Source: Bradyrhizobium liaoningense
GTDB taxonomy: Bacteria > Pseudomonadota > Alphaproteobacteria > Rhizobiales > Xanthobacteraceae
Reading direction: 5' to 3'
Assembly: GCF_018130825.1 (NCBI RefSeq)
Contig: NZ_JAFCJS010000011.1
Location: forward strand, 62,001 to 126,000
Length of the DNA: 64,000 nt
Shown piece by piece: positions 33,874 through 41,620 of the stretch (the first letter of the stretch is position 1; each line of letters opens with the position of its first letter). A program made the translations under genes and the position numbers. Under the pieces are notes generated by a model that was given only the letters and a program-made list of their open reading frames with translations, was not told the origin of the DNA and searched no databases.

Positions 33874-34970
33874 CCGTAGACCCAGCTCGTATCGGTCCTT
33901 TCCTTGAGCCAGATGTTGGCACGCGAGGTCTCCTGCACCCGCGTTGTCCGCCCTTTCCGCGTCGCCTCGAAGCGGCGGAAGGCTCTCGCAACACCGTCGC
34001 GATCGACACCGTCGAGGCAGCGTGACAGCACGGCCGCATCCTCGATCGCCATGGCCGCGCCCTGCGCCATGTAGGGCGTCATGGGATGGCAGGCATCGCC
34101 GAGCAGCGTCACCTTGCCGTCGGCCCAGCGATCGAGCGCCTCGCGGTCCATGATCGCCCATTTGTGCACGTCGGGACACGCCGCGAGCACCTGACCGACC
34201 TGCGGGTGGAAGCCTTCGAAGGAGGCACGCAGATCACGCACATCGCCCTTCGCCGACCATGACTCGATGCGGAAATCAGGCTCGGGCTGGCTGGTGACGA
34301 GATAGACTTCGCTGCGATCCGGCTTGACGTAATAGATCACGATGTGGCGGTCCTCGCCCCACCACTTCGTGCAGTCGTCGATCTTTTCCCCGCCGAGCAG
34401 AGCGGCGGGATACGTGGTGCGGTAGGCGATGCGGCCGGTGAACCTGGCCGGCGCGGTGTCGAACAGGATATCGCGTACCGTCGAATGCACGCCGTCCGCG
34501 CCGACCACGGCATCGGCAACGGCACTGGTGTCATCGGCAAAGGTCAGCCGGACGCCATCGTCGGTGTCATCCAGGCCGACCAGCTGGCGGTTGAGCCTCA
34601 CAACTTCACGCGGCACCACGCTCGCCAGTGCCGCGTGGAGATCGCCGCGATGAGCGAGCAGATAGGGCGCGCCGAACTTCTCTTCCGCGCTCTCACCGAA
34701 AATCATATCGAACTTGATGTCGCCGCTCTTCCAGTCGCGATTGTTCCAGGAGCGTGGATAGAAGGACTGGCTCCGCATTCGCTGTTCCAAACCAAGCGCG
34801 CGCAACACCTTCATGGCGTTGCAGCCGATCTGGATGCCGGCGCCGATGCGCGCGAACTGGGAGGCCTGCTCGTAGACCATGACGTCGACGCCGACACGGC
34901 GAAGCGCTGCGGCGGTCGCAAGCCCGCCCATGCCGGCACCGACGATCGCAACCGAAAGCGGCCTTGCCAT
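33840..34970 (-). CDS. FAD-dependent aromatic hydroxylase, resembling 6-hydroxynicotinate 3-monooxygenase (NicC)
   Basis: The ATG at 34970 has GGGGGAC just upstream and gives 376 residues. The Rossmann motif VAIVGAGMGGLATAAAL, the DG motif VVGADGVHSTVRD and the GD motif VTLLGDACHPMTPYMAQGA define a flavoprotein aromatic hydroxylase of the salicylate hydroxylase group. Several stretches, including RIGAGIQIGCNAMK, KWWGEDRHIVIYY and the C-terminal TSWVYGYDAW, look like NicC of nicotinate degradation. No other nicotinate-pathway gene is nearby, so the substrate is uncertain. The gene stands alone between a convergent small gene and a dispersed repeat. Confidence 0.83.
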   Translation of the reverse strand: MARPLSVAIVGAGMGGLATAAALRRVGVDVMVYEQASQFARIGAGIQIGCNAMKVLRALGLEQRMRSQSFYPRSWNNRDWKSGDIKFDMIFGESAEEKFGAPYLLAHRGDLHAALASVVPREVVRLNRQLVGLDDTDDGVRLTFADDTSAVADAVVGADGVHSTVRDILFDTAPARFTGRIAYRTTYPAALLGGEKIDDCTKWWGEDRHIVIYYVKPDRSEVYLVTSQPEPDFRIESWSAKGDVRDLRASFEGFHPQVGQVLAACPDVHKWAIMDREALDRWADGKVTLLGDACHPMTPYMAQGAAMAIEDAAVLSRCLDGVDRDGVARAFRRFEATRKGRTTRVQETSRANIWLKERTDTSWVYGYDAWSVPLAA

Positions 34971-35020
34971 CGCGTCCCCCACCCTCTATCGCGCAGCTTG
35001 AATGCCGCGTCGTCGATCTA

Positions 35021-35069
35021 GAGCATGATCCGGAAAAGTGTGAAGCGGTTTTCCGAACAGATCATGCTC
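35021..35069. repeat. 49-bp dispersed palindromic element
   Basis: GAGCATGATCCGGAAAA at 35021-35037 is mirrored by a near-complement ending GATCATGCTC at 35069; the outer 10 bp match perfectly and the inner part imperfectly (TTTTCCG). This GAGCATGATC element is widespread in Rhizobiales intergenic regions. It lies between the divergently arranged monooxygenase start and the end of the moeA-fusion gene. Confidence 0.75.
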
Positions 35070-35081
35070 AAACAAGAATCT

Positions 35082-35101
35082 AAAGCGCGTTCACGCGCTT
35101 T
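35082..35101. terminator. 8-bp stem hairpin overlapping the stop of the moeA fusion gene
   Basis: AAAGCGCG and CGCGCTTT form a perfect 8-bp stem with a 4-nt loop, and the TAA stop of the minus-strand gene lies inside the stem. Read on the minus strand, the stem is followed by a weakly T-rich stretch (TTCTTGTTTG), so it may serve as a modest terminator. Confidence 0.5.
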
Positions 35102-37061
35102 AGGCCGGCCGGAAGCCCGCCCGCTCCAGTGCCGCACGCGCCTTGTCCGAGCCCAGCGCATCCAGAAAGGCCTGCACCGCCGGTCGCTGCTTGCGCGCCG
35201 TCACCAGCGCGAAGTCATAATGCTCTTCCGCGAGCGGAATGAAACCGAGGCCGGTCGCATGGGCGACCGGCGCAATGGTCATGCCCCAGTCGGCGCGGTG
35301 CTGCGCGACAGCCGCGGCAACGGCGTTGTGCGAACGCGGCTGGTTCCAATAGCCTTCCGGGCGCGCACCGCCGAGCAGCCGGTCGATCAGGATGCGCGTG
35401 CCCGCGCCCTGGTTGCGGTTGACCATGATGCAGGCGGGGTCAGTGAGCGCGGCGGCGACAGCCTCCTTCGCACCCAGGCCCTCGAACCGCGTGTCGCCCT
35501 TGCGGAAGACGATGCCCTGCATGCGCCGCCAGCCGGGGACGAGTTCGAGCCCCTCGACGAGATAGGGCGTGTTGTAGGTCTCGCTCTTGTCGTCGAACAG
35601 ATGGATCGGCGCGAGATCGCATTCGCCGCGCTTGGCCGCCGCAAGGCCGCCAAGGCTACCGACCGCGATCGAGCGCACCGTCAGGCCGGCATGCGCAAGC
35701 TGTGCGGTAACGAGATCGAGGCCGGTGCAATGGCTGCCGACGATGACGAGATCGGGCACCCGCACATGCGGCGTGAACAGCGTCACCTCGGTCTCGGTCC
35801 CGGCCGGCATCTGGTCGGCGAGCGCGTCGATGCGCAGGAATCCGTCCGCCTGTGCGAAAGACGTGATCGCACCGGAGCCTTTGCCGGAGGGATAGGCGAT
35901 CAGGCCATTCTTGCCCTCGACCAGCGAGACCATGACGAATTCGGTGCGGCCAAGCTCGGAGGCGATGCGAACCGGCACGGTCGCGCCGACCTTGGCATCG
36001 GAGCGCGGCGGCAGGCCGGCCATCCTGCGCAGCACCGGCACGATCATGTCGTGGAAGGTGAACATCGCCGAGGTCGGAAAGCCCGGCAGGATCACCACCG
36101 GCTTGCCATCGCACACCGCCAGGCACAGCGGCTTGCCGGGCTTGAGCGCGACGCCATGCGCGATGATGCCGGGCTGACCGAGCCGGCCGATGATGCGATG
36201 GGACAGATCGCCCGCGCCCTTGGACGTGCCACCTGAGAGCACCAGCATGTCGGCATCCGCCAGCGCGCTGCGCATGGCGGCTTCGAGCTTGGCCTCATCG
36301 TCGGGAATGGCGCCGAGGAAGATCGCCTCGCCGCCGTTCTCGTCGATCGCGGCCGCGACGATCGCGCCGTTGGTGTCGTAGATCGCAGCCGGCGCGAGCG
36401 CCTCGCCTGGCTGGACCAGTTCGTCGCCGGTCGAGATCACGGCGACCCGCGGTTTTCGCGCGACAATCACTTGCGCGATGCCGCAGGCCGCCAGCATGCC
36501 GATCTCGCGCGAGCCGATGATCGTGCCGGCGCGCAGCAACGCCTCGCCGCGCGCGATGTCGGAGCCGGCGCAGGACACGAACTGCCCGGGCGAGACGGCG
36601 CGACGTACGTCGATCGCATCGGAGCCGGCCGGCTGGGTATGCTCGACCATGACCACGGCATCCGCGCCGCGCGGCAGCGGGCCGCCGGTGGCGATCGGTG
36701 TGGCGGTGCCCGTGGCGACCTGCATCCTCGGCGCGGTGCCGCACTGAATGGTCTCGGCGTTCAACGCAAGGCGCCTCGGTGCACCTTCGCCGGCCGTCGC
36801 AAGATCGGCCGAGCGGACGGCAAAACCGTCGACGTTGGAACGATCGAACGGCGGCACGTCGATCGGCGCAGTGATGTCCTCGGCGAGTGACGAACCGAGC
36901 ACAGCAGCGAGCTTGCGCGCCTCGCTCGGAAGCGCCCGCGGGAACAAGGCCGCCTCGAAGCGCGCCAAGGCTTCCTCGCGCGAAAGGATCGTGAGGAATT
37001 GCTCCTGTTCGAGCGCGCTGCGGTCGGACGGTTTTGGGATCATGGTCATGCCGGAACCCAT
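35100..37061 (-). CDS. MoeA-like molybdopterin-binding protein fused to a periplasmic-binding-protein-like domain
   Basis: The ATG at 37061 has GGGAG at a suitable spacing and lies 1 bp after the upstream gene's stop. Residues 1 to about 430 are MoeA-like (DITAPIDVPPFDRSNVDGFAVR; VAVISTGDELVQPGEA; VLSGGTSKGAGDLS; VILPGFPTSAMFTF). Residues about 430-653 form a binding-protein domain related to LysR effector and molybdate-binding domains (VPDLVIVGSHCTGLDLV; MVNRNQGAGTRILIDRLL; RADWGMTIAPVAHATGLGFIPL). There is no signal peptide, so this domain is cytoplasmic and may bind molybdate, tungstate or cofactor. Such MoeA-binding-domain fusions are known but little characterised. Confidence 0.88.
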   Translation of the reverse strand: MGSGMTMIPKPSDRSALEQEQFLTILSREEALARFEAALFPRALPSEARKLAAVLGSSLAEDITAPIDVPPFDRSNVDGFAVRSADLATAGEGAPRRLALNAETIQCGTAPRMQVATGTATPIATGGPLPRGADAVVMVEHTQPAGSDAIDVRRAVSPGQFVSCAGSDIARGEALLRAGTIIGSREIGMLAACGIAQVIVARKPRVAVISTGDELVQPGEALAPAAIYDTNGAIVAAAIDENGGEAIFLGAIPDDEAKLEAAMRSALADADMLVLSGGTSKGAGDLSHRIIGRLGQPGIIAHGVALKPGKPLCLAVCDGKPVVILPGFPTSAMFTFHDMIVPVLRRMAGLPPRSDAKVGATVPVRIASELGRTEFVMVSLVEGKNGLIAYPSGKGSGAITSFAQADGFLRIDALADQMPAGTETEVTLFTPHVRVPDLVIVGSHCTGLDLVTAQLAHAGLTVRSIAVGSLGGLAAAKRGECDLAPIHLFDDKSETYNTPYLVEGLELVPGWRRMQGIVFRKGDTRFEGLGAKEAVAAALTDPACIMVNRNQGAGTRILIDRLLGGARPEGYWNQPRSHNAVAAAVAQHRADWGMTIAPVAHATGLGFIPLAEEHYDFALVTARKQRPAVQAFLDALGSDKARAALERAGFRPA

Positions 37062-37062
37062 A

Positions 37063-38169
37063 TCACTCCCGCATCAGATAGGCATCGACGGACGTAGCCG
37101 CTGCAAATCCTTCGTGGCTGGCGGGAATGATCAGCCATGCATCCGCACGGGCGATGGCCTGGAGCGGCCAGTCGCCCACGGCAAGCGGCGTCCAGGCACG
37201 ATGTTCCTCGGCCAGCAGTGCGATTTCGGCGATGCCGACCGTGGACGCGATTTTTCGCGCGAGCGGCAGAGTCGTTTGCCGGCGCGGCTGCCGTGCCGAC
37301 AGACGATCGATGAGCGGAAGCACCAGCGCCAGCCATGCCGCCAGCGCATGATCCGGCGAGCCGGGCAAAGCAACGGCGGGAACCTCGCCAAGCCGTCCGA
37401 CCGCAGCGGTGCGGCCGGGCTGAAGCGCAATGCCATGGGCGAGCAACTCGCCGCGCCCGGCCAATGCCGTCACCGCGGCATCGTGGCGACCGAGGCCACT
37501 GCCGCCGACCGTCAGCAGCAGGTCGCAAGCGGAGGCGTCGAGCACATCGGCGATCGATGCTTCATCGCGCGCACCGGCTTCATGCGTCCGCACCTCAAGT
37601 CCCGCGGCATTAGCCATCCCGGCGATCATATGCGCCGTCGTCGTCGCGCCCGGCACGTTGACGATGCACAGCCGCGGTCGGCGCACGCTCAGCCCGTTCA
37701 CCGCAGCGACGCCAGCAAGCAACAGGTCCGCCGGACCGACCGGGTATCCCTTCGCGCCGGCCGTCGTGCCGGCGGCAATGTCGCTTCCAGCGCGTCGGAT
37801 GCCCTGCCCCGGCACACCCTCCGCCAGCACTTGCGCAAGCGGCCCCGATACCTCCACAGCGTCGGCATCGAGCACACAGTCGCATCCCTCCGGCATGGCA
37901 TCGCCGGCATCGACCCAGACGGGGGCCGTCGCCAAAGGCAGCGGCGCATAGGCGGAGGCACCGACGAGATCGTTGGCGCACAGCGCCCAGCCGTCTGCGG
38001 CGGCAATGTCATGAGGCGGATAGGCGGCCATCGGCGGCGCGCCCGCCGCGACGCAGCCAAGGGCCTCGGACAGCGGCAATGCGATCGGCGCGACCGGATC
38101 AACGCCTCGCAGCAACGCAGCGAGCGCGGTGTCGAGCGGCGTCAGCGATGGCGGCAGGCGCTGGGTCAT
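37063..38169 (-). CDS. divergent MoeA-like molybdopterin-binding protein
   Basis: The ATG at 38169 gives 368 residues. The protein follows MoeA order (LPLSEALGCVAAGAPPMAAYPPHDIAAADGWAL; LCIVNVPGATTTAHMIAGMANAAGLEVRTHEAG; LLLTVGGSGLGRHD; VALPGSPDHALAAW), but many MoeA signature residues differ: the STGDE loop is NVPGA, and TGGxSxG is VGGSGLG. It may bind molybdopterin without canonical metal insertion. It is followed directly by the MoeA-fusion gene, so the two form an operon, and it lies 51 bp after tupA. Confidence 0.82.
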   Translation of the reverse strand: MTQRLPPSLTPLDTALAALLRGVDPVAPIALPLSEALGCVAAGAPPMAAYPPHDIAAADGWALCANDLVGASAYAPLPLATAPVWVDAGDAMPEGCDCVLDADAVEVSGPLAQVLAEGVPGQGIRRAGSDIAAGTTAGAKGYPVGPADLLLAGVAAVNGLSVRRPRLCIVNVPGATTTAHMIAGMANAAGLEVRTHEAGARDEASIADVLDASACDLLLTVGGSGLGRHDAAVTALAGRGELLAHGIALQPGRTAAVGRLGEVPAVALPGSPDHALAAWLALVLPLIDRLSARQPRRQTTLPLARKIASTVGIAEIALLAEEHRAWTPLAVGDWPLQAIARADAWLIIPASHEGFAAATSVDAYLMRE

Positions 38170-38220
38170 GCGCCATGATGGACCATGCCTCGTCCGGCTT
38201 GGCAACCGCGGGAGAGGATC

Positions 38221-39054
38221 TCAGCCGCCCGTCTTGTCCGCATTTGGAAAGAACAGCTGCTGGCCGTCGACCTTGTAGGCGGCGATCGCGGCCTGTCCCT
38301 CCGGCGAGATCAGCCAGTCGACGAAGGTTTGCCCCAGCTCCTTCTTCACGTTCGGGAACTTGTCGGGGCTCATCAGCATCACGCCGTACTGGTTGAGCAG
38401 TCGCTTGTCGCCTTCGACGACGACATTGAGATCACCGCGATCGCTGAAGCCGATCCAGCTGCCGCGGTCCGACAGCACGTAGCCGTTCGCGGCGCGCGCG
38501 GCCTCGAGTGCCGCGACCATTCCCTGCTTGGCCTCGCGATACCAAGCGCCCTTGGCGGCAGCGATGTCGATGCCGGCGACGATCCAGAGCGCGAGCTCCG
38601 CAGCGTGGGTGCCGGAGCGATCGCCGCGCGTCACGAACGGCGCGCCCTTGGCCTCGATCGCCTTGAGCGCGGTCGCGATGTCCTTGCCCTTGACGCCGGC
38701 GGGATCGCTCTTCGGCCCGACCAGCACATAATCGTTGTACATCACGTCAAAGCGCTTCACGGCAAAACCGTCGGCGACGAATTTTTCCTCCTGCGGCCGC
38801 GCATGCGTCAGCACGACGTCCGCCTCGCCCTTTCGCGCGCCGTCGAGCACTTCGTCCGCACGCCGCGCGATCACCCTCACGTCGATACCGGTCTTGTCCC
38901 GGAAGATCGGCAGCAGATGATCGAGCAGGCCGGACTCCTGCGTCGATGTCGTCGTGGCCAGCACGATCGCACGATCCTCCGCGAAGGAGGCCGCAACGCC
39001 CACAGCAAGGCCGCAGAGAAGCGCGAATGCAACGGACAGGCGGCGAGCGGCCAT
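38221..39054 (-). CDS. tupA: tungstate-binding periplasmic protein TupA-like
   Basis: The 277-residue protein has a signal peptide (LSVAFALLCGLAVGVAASFAED) and the TupA signatures LATTTSTQESGLLDHLLPIF, VMYNDYVLVGP and FVTRGDRSGTHAAELALW. The TTTS and RGDRSGTH residues form the oxyanion pocket that distinguishes tungstate (TupA) from molybdate (ModA) binders. AAGGGA precedes the ATG at 39054. No permease (tupB) or ATPase (tupC) gene is present in this window. The next genes on the strand are two MoeA homologues, so it may serve W or Mo cofactor supply for the formate dehydrogenase. Confidence 0.88.
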   Translation of the reverse strand: MAARRLSVAFALLCGLAVGVAASFAEDRAIVLATTTSTQESGLLDHLLPIFRDKTGIDVRVIARRADEVLDGARKGEADVVLTHARPQEEKFVADGFAVKRFDVMYNDYVLVGPKSDPAGVKGKDIATALKAIEAKGAPFVTRGDRSGTHAAELALWIVAGIDIAAAKGAWYREAKQGMVAALEAARAANGYVLSDRGSWIGFSDRGDLNVVVEGDKRLLNQYGVMLMSPDKFPNVKKELGQTFVDWLISPEGQAAIAAYKVDGQQLFFPNADKTGG

Positions 39055-39382
39055 GAGCTGGTTCCCTTCGATACGGCGCGATCATGATGATGGATTGCGC
39101 CGCACTCGTGACGCCATCGCGCTGTCGTTCGGGAAATTTCGGCAAGGCACGACGCGGCATGGCGATTGCAAAACCGCCGATCGCATGCACGTTCGCGACA
39201 GCCGCAAGGCCCGCACCATTCGCGCGCTTCAGGATCGTTCACCAAAGCAGAAATCGCGCGCGCGGATGTGTTGCAAAGCAACGAGATGATCGGGCATGGT
39301 TCCCGCGGACACTAATTGAAATGCAGAATTCCACCTGCGACGAACGTCCAAAAAGAAGCAAGAATTTGCATAGGAATGCAGG
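39055..39382. other. divergent regulatory region between tupA and the HTH/binding-domain regulator
   Basis: This 328-bp region has no gene. An interrupted inverted repeat is visible near the regulator: GAATTCCACCTGC (39326-39338) and GCAGGATGGAATTC (39378-39391), identical apart from a small bulge, with the second arm covering the regulator's ATG at 39383. It could be an autoregulatory operator. Promoters for both divergent genes must lie here. Confidence 0.5.
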
Positions 39383-40276
39383 ATGGAATTCCTGACGACC
39401 AGTGAAGCCGCTGACTATCTCCGACTTGGCGAACGCAAGCTCTACGAACTCGTCACCACCGGTGCGATCCCCTGCAGCAAGGTGACCGGTAAGTGGCTCT
39501 TCCCCCGGCACGAGCTCGACCTCTGGGTCCTCTCGGGCCTCGCACGTCCGGCGGGCATGCTGACCACGGAGCCGCCGCCCGTCATGGGCGGCAGCCAGGA
39601 CGAGCTGCTGGACTGGAGCCTGCGCGAATCCGGCTCCGGCCTCGGATCGATGAGCGAGGGCAGCGCGCGCGGGCTCGAGCGCCTGCAGCGCGACGAGGTG
39701 ATGGCCGTAGCCGTGCACTTCCACAGCCTGGACGCCACCGGCAATCTTGGCACCGATGCCAGTGTGACGGCGCTGCAAAACGCTCCGGACCTGCATGACG
39801 CGCTGCTGGTCGCCTTCGTGCGGCGCGAGCAGGGTCTCGTGCTGCCGCCGGGCAATCCGAAACGGCTGCGCGGCCTCGCCGACGTGCTCGCGGCCGGCGC
39901 CAGGATGGCGATGCGACAACAGGGCACAGGCGCGCAGATGCTGCTCGAGGCGCTGCTGAAGCGCGCGGACGCCACGACGCGCGATTTGCGGCGGGTGGAG
40001 ACGCCGGCCCTCACCGGGCCGGATCTCGCCGAAATGGTCCGCGCCGGACAAGCCGATTGCGGCATCGCGACGCGCGCGGCGGCGCGCTCGGCCGGCCTCG
40101 ATTTCGTGCCGCTGGTCTGGGAGAACTTTGATCTCGCGATGCGGCAGCGCAGCTATTTCCGCCCTGCGATGCAGGCGCTGATCCGGTTTCTCAGCGAAAG
40201 ACGGCTGCGCCAGCGCGCGGAGGAGCTGACCGGCTACGACCCCTCGCCGGCGGGACAGATCCGCTTCGCGGCCTGA
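39383..40276 (+). CDS. regulator with excisionase/MerR-like HTH and binding-protein-like effector domain
   Basis: The ATG at 39383 follows AGGAA by 6 bp. The first 55 residues (MEFLTTSEAADYLRLGERKLYELV) are an excisionase-type helix-turn-helix with the KWLFPRHELDLWV wing. The remaining 240 residues form a PBP-like domain related to the C-terminal part of the MoeA fusion (MAVAVHFHSLDATGN; MRQQGTGAQMLLEALL; GIATRAAARSAGLDFVPLVWENFDLAM). This architecture is seen in oxyanion- or cofactor-sensing regulators. Being divergent from tupA, it probably represses or activates tupA and the moeA-like genes in response to tungstate or molybdate. The 297-residue length is complete. Confidence 0.82.
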   Translation: MEFLTTSEAADYLRLGERKLYELVTTGAIPCSKVTGKWLFPRHELDLWVLSGLARPAGMLTTEPPPVMGGSQDELLDWSLRESGSGLGSMSEGSARGLERLQRDEVMAVAVHFHSLDATGNLGTDASVTALQNAPDLHDALLVAFVRREQGLVLPPGNPKRLRGLADVLAAGARMAMRQQGTGAQMLLEALLKRADATTRDLRRVETPALTGPDLAEMVRAGQADCGIATRAAARSAGLDFVPLVWENFDLAMRQRSYFRPAMQALIRFLSERRLRQRAEELTGYDPSPAGQIRFAA

Positions 40277-40380
40277 CGTTGACGCCCACCCCAAAATAGT
40301 TGCAAAAGAAACCAATTCAGCCGGGCCATACCCGGCAAAAGCAACGCCCGGCCAACGCGCCGGATCAGGGGAGGACAAAC

Positions 40381-41595
40381 GTGAAGCGAGCGAGATTTGG
40401 ACTGCCGGTCGCGGCCGCGCTGGCCGCGGCCCTGCTGCCGGGCGCCGCCATGGCGCAGGTGTCCGACAACGTCGTCAAGATCGGCGTGCTCACCGACATG
40501 AACGGCCCGGCCTCCGCGCCGACCGGCCAGGGCTCGGTGACGGCGGCGCAGATGGCGATCGACGATTTCGGCGGCACCGTGCTCGGCAAGCCGATCAGCG
40601 TCGTGATCGGCGATCACCAGCTCAAGGCCGACATCGGCGGCACGATCGCGCGGCGCTGGTATGACGTCGACCAGGTCGATCTGATCGTCGACGTGCCGGT
40701 CTCGGCCGTCGGCCTCGCGGTGCAGAACGTCGCCAACGAGAAGAAGCGGCTGTTCATCACCCACTCCACCGGCACCGCCGATTTCCACGGCAAGTTCTGC
40801 TCGCCTTACGCGATCCAGTGGGTGTTCGACACCCGCGCGCTCGCGGTCGGCACCGCGGATGCCGTGGTCAAGCGCGGCGGCGACAGCTGGTTCTTCATCA
40901 CCGACGACTACGCCTTCGGGCACTCTCTTGAACGCGATGCCTCCAGCGTCGTCACCGCCAATGGCGGCAAGGTGCTGGGTTCGGTGCGGCCGCCGCTGGC
41001 AACGCCTGATCTGTCCTCCTTCGTGCTGCAGGCGCAGGCCTCCAAGGCCAAGATCATCGGCATTGCCGCCGGTCCCCCCAACAACATGAACGAGATCAAG
41101 ACCGGCTCGGAGTTCGGCGTGTTCAAGGGCGGCCAGCAGATGGCGGCGCTGCTGGCGCTGATCACCGACATCCACGGCCTCGGCCTGCAGGCCGCGCAAG
41201 GCCTGCTGCTGACCACCTCGTTCTACTGGGACATGGACGACAAGACGCGCGAATGGTCGAAGCGCTATTTCGCCAAGATGAACAAGATGCCGTCGATGTG
41301 GCAGGCCGGCGTCTATTCCAGCGTGATGCACTATCTCAACGCCATCAAGGAGACCGGCACCGACGACCCGCTCAAGGTCGCGGCAAAGATGCGCGAAAAG
41401 CCGATCGAGGATTTCTTCGCCCGCAACGGCAAGCTGCGCGAGGACAATCTGATGGTGCACGACCTCTGGCTGGTGCAGGTGAAGACACCGGAGGAGAGCA
41501 AATATCCGTGGGACTATTACAAGATCCTCACGACGATCTCCGGCGACAAGGCGTTCGGGCCGCCGGACCCGGCGTGTCCGCTGGTGAAGAAGTGA
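40381..41595 (+). CDS. ABC-transporter substrate-binding protein, branched-chain amino acid (Leu/urea) type
   Basis: GGGGAGG lies just before the GTG at 40381, which begins a 404-residue protein with a signal peptide (AAALAAALLPGAAMAQ). The mature protein is a type I periplasmic-binding fold: VVKIGVLTDMNGPASAPTGQGSVTAAQMAIDDFGG, VDLIVDVPVSAVGLAV and WFFITDDYAFGHSLERD. It lacks adjacent permease or ATPase genes. The ligand cannot be predicted from sequence alone; in soil alphaproteobacteria this family binds amino acids, amides and aromatic acids. Its stop codon sits inside a 31-bp palindrome shared with the convergent gene. Confidence 0.85.
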   Translation: MKRARFGLPVAAALAAALLPGAAMAQVSDNVVKIGVLTDMNGPASAPTGQGSVTAAQMAIDDFGGTVLGKPISVVIGDHQLKADIGGTIARRWYDVDQVDLIVDVPVSAVGLAVQNVANEKKRLFITHSTGTADFHGKFCSPYAIQWVFDTRALAVGTADAVVKRGGDSWFFITDDYAFGHSLERDASSVVTANGGKVLGSVRPPLATPDLSSFVLQAQASKAKIIGIAAGPPNNMNEIKTGSEFGVFKGGQQMAALLALITDIHGLGLQAAQGLLLTTSFYWDMDDKTREWSKRYFAKMNKMPSMWQAGVYSSVMHYLNAIKETGTDDPLKVAAKMREKPIEDFFARNGKLREDNLMVHDLWLVQVKTPEESKYPWDYYKILTTISGDKAFGPPDPACPLVKK

Positions 41596-41620
41596 CGATC
41601 GCTTAAAGCGATCGTCACTT
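41590..41620. terminator. bidirectional terminator palindrome containing both stop codons
   Basis: A perfect 15-bp inverted repeat (AAGTGACGATCGCTT and its complement) around one central A spans 41590-41620. The TGA of the plus-strand gene (41593-41595) and the TGA of the minus-strand gene (41615-41617) occupy mirrored positions in the stem. The location between convergent genes suggests bidirectional termination. Confidence 0.75.
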
